The notes under the pieces: model-generated
What the model saw: only the letters and a program-made list of their open reading frames with translations
What the model was told of the DNA's origin: nothing
The model's database searches: none
Source of the DNA: an uncultured Prevotella sp.
GTDB taxonomy: Bacteria; Bacteroidota; Bacteroidia; Bacteroidales; Bacteroidaceae
NCBI GenBank assembly: GCA_937880835.1
Contig: CALGRN010000183.1
Location: 1 to 22,489 of the forward strand
Direction of reading: 5' to 3'
Length of the DNA stretch: 22,489 bases
Position numbers and translations under genes: made by a program
In this document: positions 14,613-22,489 of the stretch, one piece after another
Position numbering within the stretch: the first letter of the stretch is position 1
Layout: every line of letters begins with the position of its first letter

Positions 14613-14644
14613 TTTGTATGATTAAAAATAATGCTATATATTTG
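14613..14644 (+). promoter_or_regulatory. Promoter of the citrate lyase operon
   Basis: TTTG (14613-14616), a 20-nt spacer and TATATTTG (14637-14644) match the Bacteroidetes consensus well. The predicted leader is about 42 nt. I see no second promoter box between citD and icd, so it may serve the whole operon. Confidence 0.8.
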
Positions 14645-14692
14645 CCGAAGATTTAACATCCAACACAAAAATAAAACTTTAAACACGTATTT

Positions 14693-14971
14693 ATGGACTT
14701 GAAAAACGCATTTGCGGGTACACTTGAATCCGGAGATATACTCATTCAGATTGCACCATCTGAAACAGAAGGATTACAAGTGGATTTGGACAGCACTGTC
14801 GAATATCAATTTGGCGAACAAATAAGAAAAGTTATTACAGAAACACTTAAAGGATTAGGTGTTGAAAAAGCATTGGTCAAGGCAACTGATAAAGGAGCTC
14901 TTGATTGCACAATTCGCGCCCGTGTCACAGCCGCAGCTGTTCGCGCGACAGGAAAAGACGTGTGGGCTTAA
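14693..14971 (+). CDS. citD: Citrate lyase acyl carrier protein (gamma subunit)
   Basis: 92-residue CitD, the acyl carrier of citrate lyase. Its 2'-(5''-triphosphoribosyl)-3'-dephospho-CoA arm carries the acetyl or citryl group between the CitF and CitE active sites. The N-terminal AGTLESGDILIQIAP is the family signature, and Ser13 in ESGD is the prosthetic-group attachment residue by comparison with E. coli CitD. The C-terminal DKGALDCTIRARV is also conserved. The length is normal (about 95). It is the first gene of the operon; citE starts 31 nt later. Confidence 0.96.
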   Translation: MDLKNAFAGTLESGDILIQIAPSETEGLQVDLDSTVEYQFGEQIRKVITETLKGLGVEKALVKATDKGALDCTIRARVTAAAVRATGKDVWA

Positions 14972-15002
14972 CAAAATTACGAACTTTTTTATAACCAAAA
15001 AC

Positions 15003-15893
15003 ATGCAAAGACTTAGAAGAACTATGATGTTCGTTCCGGGTAATAATCCCGGAATGATGCAGGATGCGTTTATATACGGTCCCGATTCCATCATGCTCGA
15101 TTTGGAAGATTCCGTTACAATGGCAGAGAAAGATACAGCTCGTCTGCTAGTGCACAACGCATTGAAAACTATTGATTACGGCAACACAGAAATGGTGGTA
15201 CGTATAAATCCACTGAACACACCTTATGGTAAAAAAGATGTTGAGGCTGTTGTAAAAGCCGGTGTCGATGTCATACGTATGCCAAAAACAGAAACAGCAG
15301 AAGAAGTTCGTGAAGTTGAAAGAGAAATAGAACGTGTAGAGAGAGAAATAGGTTGTATTGGCAGAACAAAGATTATGGCTGCAATAGAGAGTGCTCTCGG
15401 TATAGTAAATGCTTATGAAATAGCGATAGCATCAGAGAGAATGATGGGTATTGCGCTCGGTGCGGAAGATTATTGCGCCAATCTTAAAACACAACGCTCG
15501 CCGGAAGGAACTGAACTTCTGTTCGCACGTCAGCAGATTGTTGTTGCAGCGAGAGCTGCCGGTATAGATGCTTTGGATACTGTTTATTCTAATCTTAATG
15601 ATATGGAGACTTTCCGTAAAGAAGTTGAACTTATAAAACAACTCGGCTTTGACGGAAAATCAATAATAAATCCAAGACAAATAGAAATTGTTAACGAGGT
15701 GTTTGCACCAAAAGAGAAAGACATTGATAAAGCAAAGACTATTCTTGCAGCCATAAAAGAGGCAGAAAAACGCGGTTCCGGCGTTATATCAGTAAACGGA
15801 AAAATGGTTGATCGTCCTGTTGTTATAAGGGCTCAACGCACAATAGACTTAGCAATAGCTTCTGGCATAATTTCAAAGGAGGATATACTATGA
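15003..15893 (+). CDS. citE: Citrate lyase beta subunit (citryl-ACP lyase)
   Basis: 296-residue CitE, which cleaves citryl-S-ACP to oxaloacetate and acetyl-S-ACP. It is a TIM barrel of the HpcH/HpaI-CitE family. Motifs seen are LRRTMMFVPGNNPGMMQDAF at the start, SIMLDLEDSV, MVVRINPLNTPYG, IMAAIESALGIVNA, ALGAEDYCANL and GKSIINPRQIEIVNEVF; the acidic residues in LDLEDSV and in the IES and AED segments should bind Mg2+ and substrate. I chose the ATG at 15003 because it opens the conserved start. The frame stays open further upstream, but that stretch lies inside citD. The stop overlaps the citF start by 4 nt (ATGA), indicating translational coupling. Confidence 0.95.
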   Translation: MQRLRRTMMFVPGNNPGMMQDAFIYGPDSIMLDLEDSVTMAEKDTARLLVHNALKTIDYGNTEMVVRINPLNTPYGKKDVEAVVKAGVDVIRMPKTETAEEVREVEREIERVEREIGCIGRTKIMAAIESALGIVNAYEIAIASERMMGIALGAEDYCANLKTQRSPEGTELLFARQQIVVAARAAGIDALDTVYSNLNDMETFRKEVELIKQLGFDGKSIINPRQIEIVNEVFAPKEKDIDKAKTILAAIKEAEKRGSGVISVNGKMVDRPVVIRAQRTIDLAIASGIISKEDIL

Positions 15894-17418
15894 ACAACAT
15901 AAGTGAAAGAGCAGCCTTGATTGAAGCAGCGGCTGCCAAGATGAATAAAGAGATATACAAAGAAAGTTCACACATAAAAGCAATAACACCGCGTATGGAG
16001 TATCAGAAAGAGTGCTCAAAAGTGGTTTCACTTGAAGATGCCATACTAAAAAGCGGTTTAAAAAATGGAATGACAATATCTTTCCATCATCATTTCAGAG
16101 GTGGAGATAAAGTTCTAAATATGGTTGTGGATAAACTTGCAGAAATGGGATATAAAAATCTGCATGTTGCAGCATCAAGTCTTAACGATGTGCACAAACC
16201 TCTTATAGAGCATATACGCAACGGTGTGGTTACAAAGATTTCAACATCCGGTTTGAGAGGAGAACTTGCACGAGAGATTTCTCACGGACTTATGGACGAA
16301 CCTGTAATATTCCGTTCTCATGGTGGACGCGGAAGTGCAATTGCAAATAATGATATGCATATTGACATTGCTTTTCTCGGTGCATCTTCATGCGATCCGC
16401 TCGGAAATGCTTGCGGATATTCACGCTCTGAGAATGCAAAATCAATTTAGGTTATGCTCTTCCGGATGCACAATATGCAGATAAGGTTGTTATTATAACC
16501 GATGATCTCGTAAACTATCCTAATACTCCTAATTCCATATCAGAACGCAATGTTGATTTTGTCGTAGAAGTAGAATCGGTAGGTGACTCCTCAAAGATTT
16601 CATCGGGCGCGATAAGAGACACTAAGAATCCGCGTGACATATTGCTTGCACAACAAGCAGCAAAAGTTATAATCAACAGCGGATATTTTAAGAATGGCTT
16701 TTCTATACAGACTGGTTCCGGTGGCGCTTCGCTTGCAGCAGTAAAGTTCATACGCGAAAGTATGATAAACAAAGGAATTAAAGCAAGTTATGCACTTGGC
16801 GGAATTACATCCCATATGGTTAAAATGCACGAAGAAGGACTTATTGAAAGACTTATAGATGTTCAATCTTTCGATAAGGTTGCAGCAGAATCTTTGAGAG
16901 TGAATCCTATGCACAAGGAAGTTTCTGCCAACGAATATGCCAGTGCGGATGAACCGGGCTCTGCAACACATTATTTGGATATTGTAATTCTTTCTGCTTT
17001 GGAAGTTGACGTAAACTTCAATGTTAATGTGCTTGTTGGTAGTGACGGAATTATACGTGGTGCAATAGGTGGACATCCGGATACATCTGCCGACTCAGCA
17101 TTATCTATTATAGTTTGTCCGCTGTTGCGGGGAAGAATACCTTGTGTGGTAGAAAATGTAACAACGTTGATAACACCCGGATCAACTGTTGATGTTGTTG
17201 TTACGGAATATGGCATTGCCGTTAACAAAAGACGTCCTGAGATTGCTGAACGTTTGAAAAATGCAGGACTAAACATTGTCGATATAAACTCGTTGAAAGA
17301 ACGTGCAAACAAAATTATCGGAGAAGCTGCGGCGTTGCCTTTCGGAGATAAAGTCGTAGGCGTGGTTATGAATCGCGACGGTTCGGTAATGGATATTATA
17401 AAGAACATAAAAGATTAA
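15890..17418 (+). pseudogene. citF: Citrate lyase alpha subunit, interrupted by one frameshift
   Basis: CitF is the citrate:acetyl-ACP transferase that loads citrate onto CitD. The first 186 codons (15890-16450) cover the N-terminal half (SLEDAILKSGLKNGMTISFHHHFRGGDKV, SHGGRGSAIANNDMHIDIAFLGASSCDPLGNACGYS) and end in TAG at 16448-16450. Coding resumes in the -1 frame from about 16450 (GYALPDAQYADKVVIITDD) and runs to 17418 with GSGGASLAAVKF, LGGITSHMV, GGHPDTSADSAL and PGSTVDVVVTEYGIAVN. One missing base restores about 509 residues, the family's usual length. The -1 frame has a TGA at 16429-16431, so the shift must lie in 16432-16447, where an AAAA run (16438-16441) is the likely place. Both halves are well conserved, so this may be a recent mutation, a homopolymer sequencing error, or less likely a recoding site. 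Confidence 0.9.
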
Positions 17419-17436
17419 TTTTCTTATATAGTATTT

Positions 17437-17940
17437 ATGGAAATTACGCTTGACAGATTACTGGAAAGCAGAGAAAACCGTAGAGATAAACAGATAGAGT
17501 TAATAGAAAAACATCCTTCTTTTACACTCATTTGTCTTACAGTGATAATGCCCGGAAAAGTCAAACGTAATTTCCATTCTCTTATTGTCGCAGAAGCAGC
17601 ATTGTATGCGTTGAAAAAACGTTTTGAGAATGAAATAAAAGAACTTGTAGTGCGTGATTTGCAAACCGGTTATGAAGCTTTTATATTAGTTTCAATACCG
17701 GAATTGGAAACAAAGCTCGCAACTTGTGAAATAGAAGAAAAACATCCGTTAGGAAGATTGTTCGATATTGATGTTATTTCAAAAACAGGAATTCCCATTC
17801 CGAGAAATATTGTCGGCAAATCACCTCGTAAATGTCTTTTATGCGATAAAGAATCAAGATTTTGCATGAGAAACCACAGCCATACACAAGAAGAACTATA
17901 CGGACATATTTCCAAAATAATTGATGATTATGTGCGGTGA
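17437..17940 (+). CDS. citX: Apo-citrate lyase phosphoribosyl-dephospho-CoA transferase
   Basis: 167-residue CitX, the nucleotidyltransferase that transfers the triphosphoribosyl-dephospho-CoA arm onto Ser13 of apo-CitD. Recognisable features are the start MEITLDRLLESRENRRDKQ, like the L-x-x-LL-x-x-RE-x-R start of the family, GRLFDIDV at 106-113 with the metal-binding acidic pair, and the cysteine motif RKCLLC at 131-136. A second Cys/His patch, FCMRNHSHT, follows. Length is normal (170-180). citF ends 18 nt upstream, and the citC/citG fusion starts inside its last 11 nt, in another frame. Its presence next to citG-type sequence confirms that the whole prosthetic-group pathway is encoded here. 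Confidence 0.93.
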   Translation: MEITLDRLLESRENRRDKQIELIEKHPSFTLICLTVIMPGKVKRNFHSLIVAEAALYALKKRFENEIKELVVRDLQTGYEAFILVSIPELETKLATCEIEEKHPLGRLFDIDVISKTGIPIPRNIVGKSPRKCLLCDKESRFCMRNHSHTQEELYGHISKIIDDYVR

Positions 17941-19669
17941 TTATGAAATACGCAGTTTACCACTATCTTTAAAATCCAACAGAGACAAGATAGAACGTTT
18001 TCTATCTGCTAATGGATTAAGGATAGACAAGATAGATTATTATGCTGTTATTTCTTCCTTAGATGATGATGAAATAATTGCAGGAGGAGGATTGTGCGGT
18101 GACGTAATCAAATGTGTTGCTGTAAATGATGACCTGCGTGAAGACGGATTAAGTTCAAAATTAATATCACATCTCATAAGTACAGCAATGTCAAACGGAT
18201 ATGAGTCTGTAAAAGTTTTCACAAAACCAAAGAATAAAATCATATTTGAAAGTCTTGGCTTCAATATTATTGCAGAAACAGATAATGCGATATTCCTCGA
18301 AAATGGTCAGAAAGGAATAAAGTCTTATTGCAAATATCTTTCATGTTTAAGAAAAAAAGGAACTTCCGGTTCAATAGTTATAAATGGAAATCCTTTTACA
18401 AAGGGACATCGTTACCTCATCGAACAATCATCCAAGCAAGTAGATAATCTTTATGTAATATCTGTCAGTGAAGATATTTCCTTGTTTTCTTATAATGAAC
18501 GTAAAGAAATGTTGCAGTCCGGATGTTCTGATTTACATAATGTAATCGTATGTGAAGGCAGTGAATATACTATATCACAGAATGTATTTCCTACATATTT
18601 CCTTAAAGAAATTAACTCTGCAACAGATACTCAGATAGAATTAGACCTTGATATCTTTGTCAGACATATTGCACCTGCTTTGAATATTTCAATCAGATTT
18701 GTTGGCAGCGAAACGAAAGACAAAACCACAAAAAGATACAATGAGATGATGTCGGAAATGTTACCTGAAAAAGGAATAGATGTCATTGAGATTGAAAGAT
18801 TGAGCGTTTATGATACAGTTATAAGTGCATCATTATTAAGAAAGCACATTGCAGACGGATCTTTTTATGAAGCATCAAAGTTGGCATGTAATTCTGCAAT
18901 ACCATATATTATATCTCGTTTTGCAACGAATGCACTTGAAAAAGAGTTAGACACTACACCCAAACCGGGACTTGTTGATAAGAAAGATAATGGAGCTCAT
19001 AAAGATATGGATTATGAACTTATGCAGAAAAGTATCTTAGCGTTGCATCCATTATTCACTGAATTTGCGTTAATGGGATATAGAGAGAGTTTACCTTCAT
19101 TATCTGATATGATAGAAAAGGGATTAAAAGCAGAAAAAGCTATGTTTGAAATTACGTCAGGAGTTAACACACATAAAGGTGCATTGTTCTCTTTGGGTAT
19201 TGTCATCATTGCAGCTTCGCATATACATTACAAATATGGTAATATAAAAAAAGAAAATCTTCGTAAATGTATTTCGGCTTTGGCAAATCTATTTCCAGAT
19301 GCAAAAAATACACACGGAGATGATGTTGCACGTCAATATAAAGTGCAGGGGGCTGTTGCAAATGCTCGTGAAGGTTACAAAACATTGTTTGAAGACTGGT
19401 TACCTTTCATAAATTCCGTTAATGATGAATATGCGATGCACAAGACTTTACTGCGCATAATGACTACACTTGACGATACTAATGTTTATTACAGGAGAGG
19501 TTCAGATATGTCAAAACAGGTAAAATTGAAAGCAGCACGACTTCTTAACGATTTTTCTGTGAAATCATTAGAGCAGATGAATGTTGATTTCATAAAAGAA
19601 AATGTATCTCCTGGGGGATGCGCAGACATGCTTTCGCTTACTATTTTTATAAATTCGATATTATCTTAA
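17930..19669 (+). CDS. citC: CitC-CitG fusion: citrate lyase ligase plus prosthetic-group synthase
   Basis: 579-residue two-enzyme protein. The first 323 or so residues are [citrate lyase] ligase CitC, which uses ATP and acetate to acetylate the CitD thiol. A GNAT-like start has IAGGGLCGDVIKCVAVNDDLREDGLSSKL. The nucleotidyltransferase core has GNPFTKGHRYLIEQ (the xxGH motif), SYNERKEML and VISASLLRK (the ISxSxxR-type motif). From about 324 to the end it is CitG, which joins ATP and dephospho-CoA into triphosphoribosyl-dephospho-CoA: TTPKPGLVDKKDNGAHKDMD, GVNTHKGALFSLG, DTNVYYRRG and NVSPGGCADMLSLT. The join has almost no linker. I prefer ATG 17930 (17924 is an alternative). It overlaps citX by 11 nt. 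The aconitase start codon lies 38 nt downstream. Confidence 0.93.
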   Translation: MCGDYEIRSLPLSLKSNRDKIERFLSANGLRIDKIDYYAVISSLDDDEIIAGGGLCGDVIKCVAVNDDLREDGLSSKLISHLISTAMSNGYESVKVFTKPKNKIIFESLGFNIIAETDNAIFLENGQKGIKSYCKYLSCLRKKGTSGSIVINGNPFTKGHRYLIEQSSKQVDNLYVISVSEDISLFSYNERKEMLQSGCSDLHNVIVCEGSEYTISQNVFPTYFLKEINSATDTQIELDLDIFVRHIAPALNISIRFVGSETKDKTTKRYNEMMSEMLPEKGIDVIEIERLSVYDTVISASLLRKHIADGSFYEASKLACNSAIPYIISRFATNALEKELDTTPKPGLVDKKDNGAHKDMDYELMQKSILALHPLFTEFALMGYRESLPSLSDMIEKGLKAEKAMFEITSGVNTHKGALFSLGIVIIAASHIHYKYGNIKKENLRKCISALANLFPDAKNTHGDDVARQYKVQGAVANAREGYKTLFEDWLPFINSVNDEYAMHKTLLRIMTTLDDTNVYYRRGSDMSKQVKLKAARLLNDFSVKSLEQMNVDFIKENVSPGGCADMLSLTIFINSILS

Positions 19670-19707
19670 AAACAATAACATTTATTAATCTTAGAATTTT
19701 ATTTATT

Positions 19708-21951
19708 ATGGTAGAACTAATTAAACAAGGAGTTTATCTACTTGATGGTACAGAAATAATAAAAGAAACATCAGGTATGCCTGCTCCTGATGAGGCAAGG
19801 GAGAACACTATTACATATGGTATTCTTCGTTCTCACGATGTAGAAAGCGGTAAAGGAAAGAAGATGAGAATCAAGTTCGATGCCATGATGTCTCATGATA
19901 TTACTTATGTTGGTATCATTCAGACAGCACGTGCAAGCGGTCTTGAAAAGTTTCCCATACCTTATGCATTGACAAATTGTCATAACTCTCTTTGTGCGGT
20001 AGGAGGTACGATAAATGAAGACGATCATGTGTTCGGTTTATCTGCTGCCAAGAAATATGGTGGTATATACGTACCGGCAAATCAAGCTGTAATTCATCAG
20101 TATGCTCGTGAAGCAATGGTTAAATGCGGTAATATGATTCTTGGCTCTGATAGTCACACCCGATACGGCTCTCTCGGAAATATGGGAGTAGGCGAAGGAG
20201 GTGGCGAGTTGGTTAAACAACTCTTGTCAAACACTTGGGATATAAATGCTCCCGAAGTTGTGTTGATATGGCTTGAAGGCTCTCCACGTAAAGGTATTGG
20301 TCCTCATGACGTTGCGATATCTTTGGTAAAGGCAGTATTCGACAATGGTTTTGTAAAGAATAAAGTTCTTGAATTTGCCGGTCCCGGTGTGAATAATCTT
20401 CCAATAGATTTCCGTAATGGTATAGACATTATGACTACGGAGACAACCTGTTTGAGTTCAATATGGATTACGGATGAAGAAGTTAAGCGTCATTATGAAA
20501 TACATCGTCATCCGGAGAATTATAAAGAACTGCGTCCCGGCAAGATAGCTTATTATGACGGAATGATACGTATAGACCTGTCTAAACAAGAATCTATGAT
20601 AGCACTTCCTTTTCATCCGTCTAATGCATATACTATACACGAGTTGCAGAATAATCCGGAGAAGATACTTCGTGAAGTTGAAGAAGATACAAAAAAACGT
20701 TTTGGAGACAAGATTTCCATAGATCTTGTAAGCAAAATAAAAGACGGTAAGGTTATAGCCGATCAAGGAATTATCGCCGGATGTTCAGGAGGTACTTATG
20801 ATAATCTTAGTGAAGCCGCTGCAATATTGAAAGGAAAATCCGTCGGAAACGATTATTTCACAATCTCTGCTTATCCTCAATCCGTGCCCGTATATTTGGC
20901 AACTACACGCAATGGTATTGCAGAGGAATTGCTTGAAACCGGTGTTGTCATCAAACCTGCATTCTGCGGCCCTTGTTTTGGAGCAGGCGATGTGCCTTCA
21001 AACAATGGTTTGAGCATACGTCATACAACACGTAATTTCCCTAACCGTGAAGGTTCTAAACCCGGACAGGGACAAATCTCTTTGGTTTCTCTAATGGATG
21101 CGCGTTCAATAGCGGCAACAGCTGCAAACGGTGGTATTATAACAGCTGCGACAGATATTGATTATGAAGATACTCATAAGCCTTACACATTCGATGCAAG
21201 CATATATGAGAACCGTGTTTACAATGGTTTCGATGCTGCTGATAATACACAGGAATTGAGATACGGACCCAATATAAAAGACTGGCCAAAGATGTATCCT
21301 ATGGAAGAAAATATGTTATTGGAACTCGCTGCGGTTATACATGATCCCGTTACAACGACAGACGAATTGATACCTTCCGGTGAAACATCAAGCTATCGTT
21401 CTAATCCGTTGAAGCTGTCAGAGTTCGCTTTGTCTCGTCGTGTACCTGAATACGTTGGTATTAGCAAACGAATACAAAGTGAAGATTTGCAACGTCGCGA
21501 AGGAAAATGTCCTAAGAATGTAGCCGACGCCCTTGAAAAAATAGGTGCAGATGCTAAGAATACATCTTTTGGTTCTTGTGTATTTGCCAATCGTCCGGGC
21601 GATGGTTCTGCTCGTGAGCAGGCTGCTTCATGCCAGAAAGTACTTGGTGGAGACGCCAATATATGCTACGAGTATGCTACAAAACGTTATCGCAGTAACT
21701 GTATAAACTGGGGAATACTTCCATTTACAATAGCACCTGATACAAAATTCGACTACGTACAAGGCGATATGATTTTCATTCCGGGCATACGTGAGGCTGT
21801 AATATCTGGTAAAGAGGAGATAGATGCAAAAGTAATAACTGCTGATGGAGTGAAAGATATTCATCTCTTCTTCACTAATCTGACTGCTGACGAGCGTGAA
21901 ATTCTTGCAGAAGGATGTCTTATGAATTATTATGCTGCCCGAAAAAAATAA
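19708..21951 (+). CDS. acn: Aconitate hydratase (aconitase)
   Basis: 747-residue [4Fe-4S] aconitase interconverting citrate and isocitrate. The catalytic region has SDSHTRYGSLGNMGVGEGGGE. The cluster ligands are Cys359 (IAGCSGGTYDN) and Cys420/Cys423 (FCGPCFGAGD), with spacing close to the mitochondrial enzyme. The swivel domain carries GSCVFANRPGDGSAREQAASC, with the substrate-binding SxREQA-like segment. The start at ATG 19708 opens the conserved N-terminus (MVELIKQGVYLLDG); an in-frame extension to 19618 lies within the end of citG. It follows citC/G by 38 nt and precedes icd by 89 nt, both without a promoter box, so it belongs to the citrate operon. Its oxygen-sensitive cluster suits an anaerobe. 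Confidence 0.93.
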   Translation: MVELIKQGVYLLDGTEIIKETSGMPAPDEARENTITYGILRSHDVESGKGKKMRIKFDAMMSHDITYVGIIQTARASGLEKFPIPYALTNCHNSLCAVGGTINEDDHVFGLSAAKKYGGIYVPANQAVIHQYAREAMVKCGNMILGSDSHTRYGSLGNMGVGEGGGELVKQLLSNTWDINAPEVVLIWLEGSPRKGIGPHDVAISLVKAVFDNGFVKNKVLEFAGPGVNNLPIDFRNGIDIMTTETTCLSSIWITDEEVKRHYEIHRHPENYKELRPGKIAYYDGMIRIDLSKQESMIALPFHPSNAYTIHELQNNPEKILREVEEDTKKRFGDKISIDLVSKIKDGKVIADQGIIAGCSGGTYDNLSEAAAILKGKSVGNDYFTISAYPQSVPVYLATTRNGIAEELLETGVVIKPAFCGPCFGAGDVPSNNGLSIRHTTRNFPNREGSKPGQGQISLVSLMDARSIAATAANGGIITAATDIDYEDTHKPYTFDASIYENRVYNGFDAADNTQELRYGPNIKDWPKMYPMEENMLLELAAVIHDPVTTTDELIPSGETSSYRSNPLKLSEFALSRRVPEYVGISKRIQSEDLQRREGKCPKNVADALEKIGADAKNTSFGSCVFANRPGDGSAREQAASCQKVLGGDANICYEYATKRYRSNCINWGILPFTIAPDTKFDYVQGDMIFIPGIREAVISGKEEIDAKVITADGVKDIHLFFTNLTADEREILAEGCLMNYYAARKK

Positions 21952-22040
21952 GATTAATGAAAGGAGACTATACTGAAATTCATTAACAAACACAACTCAA
22001 GAACTCATAAACTAACTATAATTTTTTAATAAAAAAAGCT

Positions 22041-22489
22041 ATGAATAAAATTCAGATGACCACTCCATTGGTAGAGATGGACGGTGATGAGATGACCAGA
22101 ATCTTGTGGAAAATGATTAAAGACGAACTGATTCTTCCGTTCGTTGATTTGAAAGCAGAGTATTACGATCTTGGTTTGCCATATCGTGATGAGACCCGTG
22201 ACAAGGTAACATTCGACTCGGCAGAGGCCACTAAGAAGTATGGTGTTGCTGTTAAGTGTGCAACAATCACTCCTAACGTACAGCGAATGTCAGAATATAA
22301 GCTGCATGAGATGTGGAAAAGTCCTAACGGAACAATTCGTTCTATACTCGACGGAACTGTTTTCCGTGCACCTATTACAATTCCATCTATAAAACCTGCT
22401 GTAAAGAGTTGGCAAAAACCGATTACCATTGCGCGTCATGCTTACGGTGATGTTTACAAAGATGTTGAAATACGTGTAAACGAACCGGG
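22041..22489 (+). CDS. icd: NADP-dependent isocitrate dehydrogenase (partial, 3' end cut)
   Basis: The first 149 residues of a eukaryotic-type (IDH1/IDH2-like) NADP isocitrate dehydrogenase, which oxidises isocitrate to 2-oxoglutarate and CO2. The start is MNKIQMTTPLVEMDGDEMTR, the classic TPLVEMDGDEMTRI opening. Next come LILPFVDLKAEYYDLGLPYRDET and VAVKCATITPNVQR, and then the substrate-binding SPNGTIRSILDGTVFRAPI. The frame is open to the window edge; the family is about 405-415 residues, so roughly two thirds lie outside. Aconitase ends 89 nt upstream. The stretch between has a weak 8-bp hairpin (TTAATGAA/TTCATTAA, 21954-21986) and no promoter box, so co-transcription is likely. Confidence 0.93.
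   Translation, partial: MNKIQMTTPLVEMDGDEMTRILWKMIKDELILPFVDLKAEYYDLGLPYRDETRDKVTFDSAEATKKYGVAVKCATITPNVQRMSEYKLHEMWKSPNGTIRSILDGTVFRAPITIPSIKPAVKSWQKPITIARHAYGDVYKDVEIRVNEP

Larger units (their letters stand above)
13892..14692. other. 801-nt non-coding gap before the citrate operon
   Basis: No credible gene. It contains two terminator hairpins (13895-13930 and 13990-14036), very AT-rich sequence, a diverged copy of the dispersed repeat (14249-14338), and the citrate operon promoter (14613-14644). A 74-codon frame at 14342-14566 has the composition of translated AT-rich DNA and starts right after the repeat. Much of the segment 14040-14240 shows nothing recognisable. Confidence 0.6.

Noticed and set aside
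14859..15002. Upstream extension of the citE frame into citD
   Set aside because: The stretch overlaps citD in another frame and does not resemble CitE. The family start motif begins at 15003.
16436..16460. Programmed -1 frameshift in citF as the preferred explanation
   Set aside because: No canonical slippery heptamer and no clear downstream hairpin. A single lost base in AAAA is simpler, so recoding is kept only as a minor alternative.
19618..19707. Upstream extension of the aconitase frame
   Set aside because: It overlaps the end of the citC/G fusion, and the conserved aconitase start is at 19708.

Overview
The window looks like a low-GC Bacteroidales chromosome, most plausibly a Prevotellaceae-like gut or oral anaerobe. 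The support is: several Bacteroidetes-type promoters (TTTG, about 19-20 nt, then TAnnTTTG), weak Shine-Dalgarno use, secreted proteins with FN3-like and T9SS-tail-like modules, an HU gene followed by a tiny AURKAIP1/COX24-like gene and an RNase E/G gene, and a eukaryotic-type NADP isocitrate dehydrogenase. The species cannot be fixed from sequence alone. All convincing genes are on the + strand. I saw no tRNA, rRNA, CRISPR array or intact insertion sequence.

Layout: (1) 196-3174, three secreted proteins sharing an N-terminal module, closed by a perfect 22-bp terminator hairpin. (2) 3316-3847, HU-like protein and a 29-residue basic AURKAIP1/COX24-like protein. (3) 3949-5735, RNase G/E with its own promoter and terminator. 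(4) 5875-9163, a redox/sulfur operon: thioredoxin, a four-domain CoA-disulfide-reductase/rhodanese/TusA/DsrE-like protein, and a MarR regulator. Two near-identical palindromes flank its promoter. (5) 9669-10346, a secreted DUF3256-like protein. (6) 10471-13891, a tandem pair of AMP-forming acyl-CoA ligases behind a promoter whose -33 box sits in a perfect inverted repeat. (7) 14613 to the window end, a citrate operon: citD-citE-citF-citX-citC/G fusion-aconitase-icd (icd is cut by the window edge). citF carries a single frameshift.

How the genes work together: CitD, CitE and CitF form citrate lyase. CitC, CitX and CitG activate it and make and attach its prosthetic group. Aconitase and isocitrate dehydrogenase use the same substrate, citrate, to make 2-oxoglutarate. 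No citrate transporter, oxaloacetate decarboxylase or citrate synthase is visible beside them. The operon therefore joins the citrate cleavage enzyme to the oxidative citrate-to-glutamate branch rather than looking like a classic citrate fermentation island. The most notable points are this operon design, the citC-citG fusion, the citF frameshift, the two-operator layout of the sulfur operon, and a dispersed hairpin repeat found twice about 5 kb apart.
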